From an uncultured Bacteroidales bacterium (GTDB lineage: Bacteria > Bacteroidota > Bacteroidia > Bacteroidales > F082): 6,910 nt of DNA. The notes beneath the pieces are model-generated. The model had not been told where the DNA came from and did no database searches. It was given only the letters and a program-made list of their open reading frames with translations. The DNA is taken from contig CALGBV010000342.1 of assembly GCA_937884015.1 (NCBI GenBank), positions 1 to 6,910 of the forward strand. Reading direction: 5' to 3'. Both the position numbers and the translations under genes were made by a program. Each line of letters opens with the position of its first letter. Within the stretch, counting starts at the first letter, position 1. This document shows positions 6,355-6,910 of the stretch, one piece after another.

Positions 6355-6391
6355 CGCTTACAGTCGACTACAAGCGTTTGTTGTCGTTTTT
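6342..6391 (+). terminator. Strong intrinsic terminator after the LRR gene pair
   Basis: The left arm 6342-6359 and right arm 6372-6389 are perfect 18-bp complements around a 12-nt loop containing GTCGAC. The run of T at 6387-6391, then TCTTTTC, follows on the + strand only. The matching A-run on the left side is short, so it should act mainly on rightward transcripts, those of the LRR pair. Confidence 0.88.
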
Positions 6392-6409
6392 CTTTTCACG
6401 AGATGTCGT

Positions 6410-6416
6410 TATTTTG
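6410..6416 (+). promoter_or_regulatory. Possible -7 element (TATTTTG) for the small ORF
   Basis: TATTTTG lies 22 bp before the ATG at 6439 and resembles TAnnTTTG with one T missing. No good -33 TTTG is found at 19-21 bp; TTTG at 6377-6380 is too far. The element would lie inside the reading frame if translation began at the upstream ATG at 6403, which favours 6439 as the start. Confidence 0.25.
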
Positions 6417-6438
6417 CAGCGAGATAAGAGAAAAGAAT

Positions 6439-6732
6439 ATGGATAAGCGAAACAACATAGACAAAGGTAATGATTCAATTGTGTTTGTTAAGCAAATTGA
6501 CCGTTATAATGCTGTTGTTTTGGAAGTTATAAAAGATAATGAGGATAGAATAGTGCTGCACAAATCTTTCTACGACCAAAATAAAAAGCCGTATGTCAGT
6601 GAAAAATACAAAAGCATACGGCCTATATCATCGGAGGGCGGCGTTTCCTCCATCATCCATGCCGAGAATCCGGCACACGGCAGCAGCCTTCCTGCTCGTG
6701 ACGACGATGCAAAATTAGGTATTTTTTTCTGA
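6439..6732 (+). CDS. Small hypothetical protein, possibly a phage-polyvalent-protein fragment
   Basis: The frame encodes 97 residues from ATG 6439. An upstream in-frame ATG at 6403 would add 12 residues, but it sits only 12 bp after the terminator T-tract. I do not recognise the protein with certainty. Residues about 14-35 ('IVFVKQIDRYNAVVLEVIKD') look like two beta strands. The rest ('KPYVSEKYKSIRPISSEGGV' and 'HAENPAHGSSLPARDD') is low in hydrophobic residues and probably disordered. The strand pair followed by a Ser/Gly-rich tail recalls the C-terminal ends of large phage and mobile-element proteins in Bacteroidales that carry barnase/EndoU-like or MuF-type domains. No catalytic residues of those families can be seen here. 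It may be a remnant rather than a working gene. It lies between a terminator and the promoter of the peroxiredoxin gene, so it is a unit of its own. Confidence 0.5.
   Translation: MDKRNNIDKGNDSIVFVKQIDRYNAVVLEVIKDNEDRIVLHKSFYDQNKKPYVSEKYKSIRPISSEGGVSSIIHAENPAHGSSLPARDDDAKLGIFF
6588..6622 (+). other. Inverted repeat inside the small ORF
   Basis: GCCGTATG (6588-6595) and CATACGGC (6615-6622) are perfect complements 19 bases apart. No T-run follows, so it is not a terminator. Its role, if any, is unknown; it may be chance or a mark of recombination. Confidence 0.4.
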
Positions 6733-6780
6733 TATGGAAATGAATTGAGAAGAAAAACGACTTATAAAAAGATAATTTAC

Positions 6781-6788
6781 TATTTTTG
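6781..6788 (+). promoter_or_regulatory. Bacteroidota -7 promoter element (TATTTTTG) of the peroxiredoxin gene
   Basis: TATTTTTG matches TAnnTTTG exactly and lies 22 bp before the ATG at 6811. Transcription would start within about 10 bp after it, leaving a short A-rich leader (AACCCTAAAATTTGAAAGTCT). A TTG at the usual -33 spacing is not evident; the nearest, at 6745-6747, is too far upstream. Confidence 0.5.
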
Positions 6789-6810
6789 TAACCCTAAAAT
6801 TTGAAAGTCT

Positions 6811-6910
6811 ATGTTAGAAAAAGGAATTTTGGCTCCGGATTTTGAAACTACCGACCAGTTTGGTAATAGAGTGAAACTGAGTGATTTCCGAGGAAAGAAA
6901 GTCGTATTGT
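6811..6910 (+). CDS. bcp: Peroxiredoxin, Bcp/PrxQ type (N-terminal part, cut by window end)
   Basis: Thirty-three codons are visible, starting at ATG 6811. They encode 'MLEKGILAPDFETTDQFGNR' followed by 'VKLSDFRGKKVVL'. This matches the start of thiol peroxidases of the AhpC/TSA family, subgroup Bcp: 'G..APDF...DQ.G..V.LSDF.GKKVVL'. In this family the next segment normally reads 'YFYPKD.TPGCT', with the peroxidatic cysteine, which lies outside the window. The enzyme reduces peroxides using thioredoxin in the cytoplasm. A TlpA/ResA-like thioredoxin domain shares part of this pattern. The immediate start without a signal peptide and the 'TDQFGN' wording favour Bcp. Confidence 0.82.
   Translation, partial: MLEKGILAPDFETTDQFGNRVKLSDFRGKKVVL

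Noticed and set aside
6403..6438. Upstream ATG as start of the small ORF
   Set aside because: It begins 12 bp after the terminator T-tract and the frame would run through the only candidate -7 element. ATG 6439 with an A-rich leader is more likely.

Overview
The window reads as a chromosomal stretch from a member of the Bacteroidota, most likely a Bacteroidales. Four things point there. Two secreted proteins end in a type IX secretion sorting domain. There are BspA-type leucine-rich repeats. Starts lack a clear Shine-Dalgarno sequence, apart from one purine-rich stretch. At least one promoter -7 element matches TAnnTTTG. All genes I can support are on the + strand, and both ends of the window cut through a gene.

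Layout. (1) 2-481: the C-terminal end of an FtsX/LolC-E-type ABC transporter permease. (2) 583-1032: a small, very acidic protein of unknown function with an internal two-fold repeat. (3) 1051-1752: a GxxExxY-family gene (PD-(D/E)XK-like fold) set inside a repeat structure. One repeat type (A) lies before the gene and another (B) after it. A second A-B pair follows at once with almost nothing between its members. (4) 1789-2430: nth, endonuclease III, with all catalytic and iron-sulfur cluster residues intact. (5) 2527-6267: two tandem paralogous genes 15 bp apart for secreted leucine-rich-repeat proteins. Each has a signal peptide, a shared N-terminal 'YDFS..C.SGQTLYY' segment, LRR_5 repeats, an InlB-B-repeat-like module and a T9SS C-terminal domain. 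(6) 6335-6391: a strong intrinsic terminator with an 18-bp perfect stem, whose left arm contains a duplicated 10-mer. (7) 6439-6732: a small orphan ORF, possibly a phage-derived fragment. (8) 6811-end: the start of a Bcp/PrxQ-type peroxiredoxin gene.

The genes do not form one pathway. The permease, nth and bcp look like ordinary core genes. The LRR pair is a surface or secreted module probably transcribed as one unit that ends at the terminator. The part most worth a second look is the GxxExxY region. Its paired direct repeats, the helically phased AATT blocks and the apparently empty second repeat pair suggest a small cassette-like unit. Its mobility or function cannot be settled from this sequence alone.
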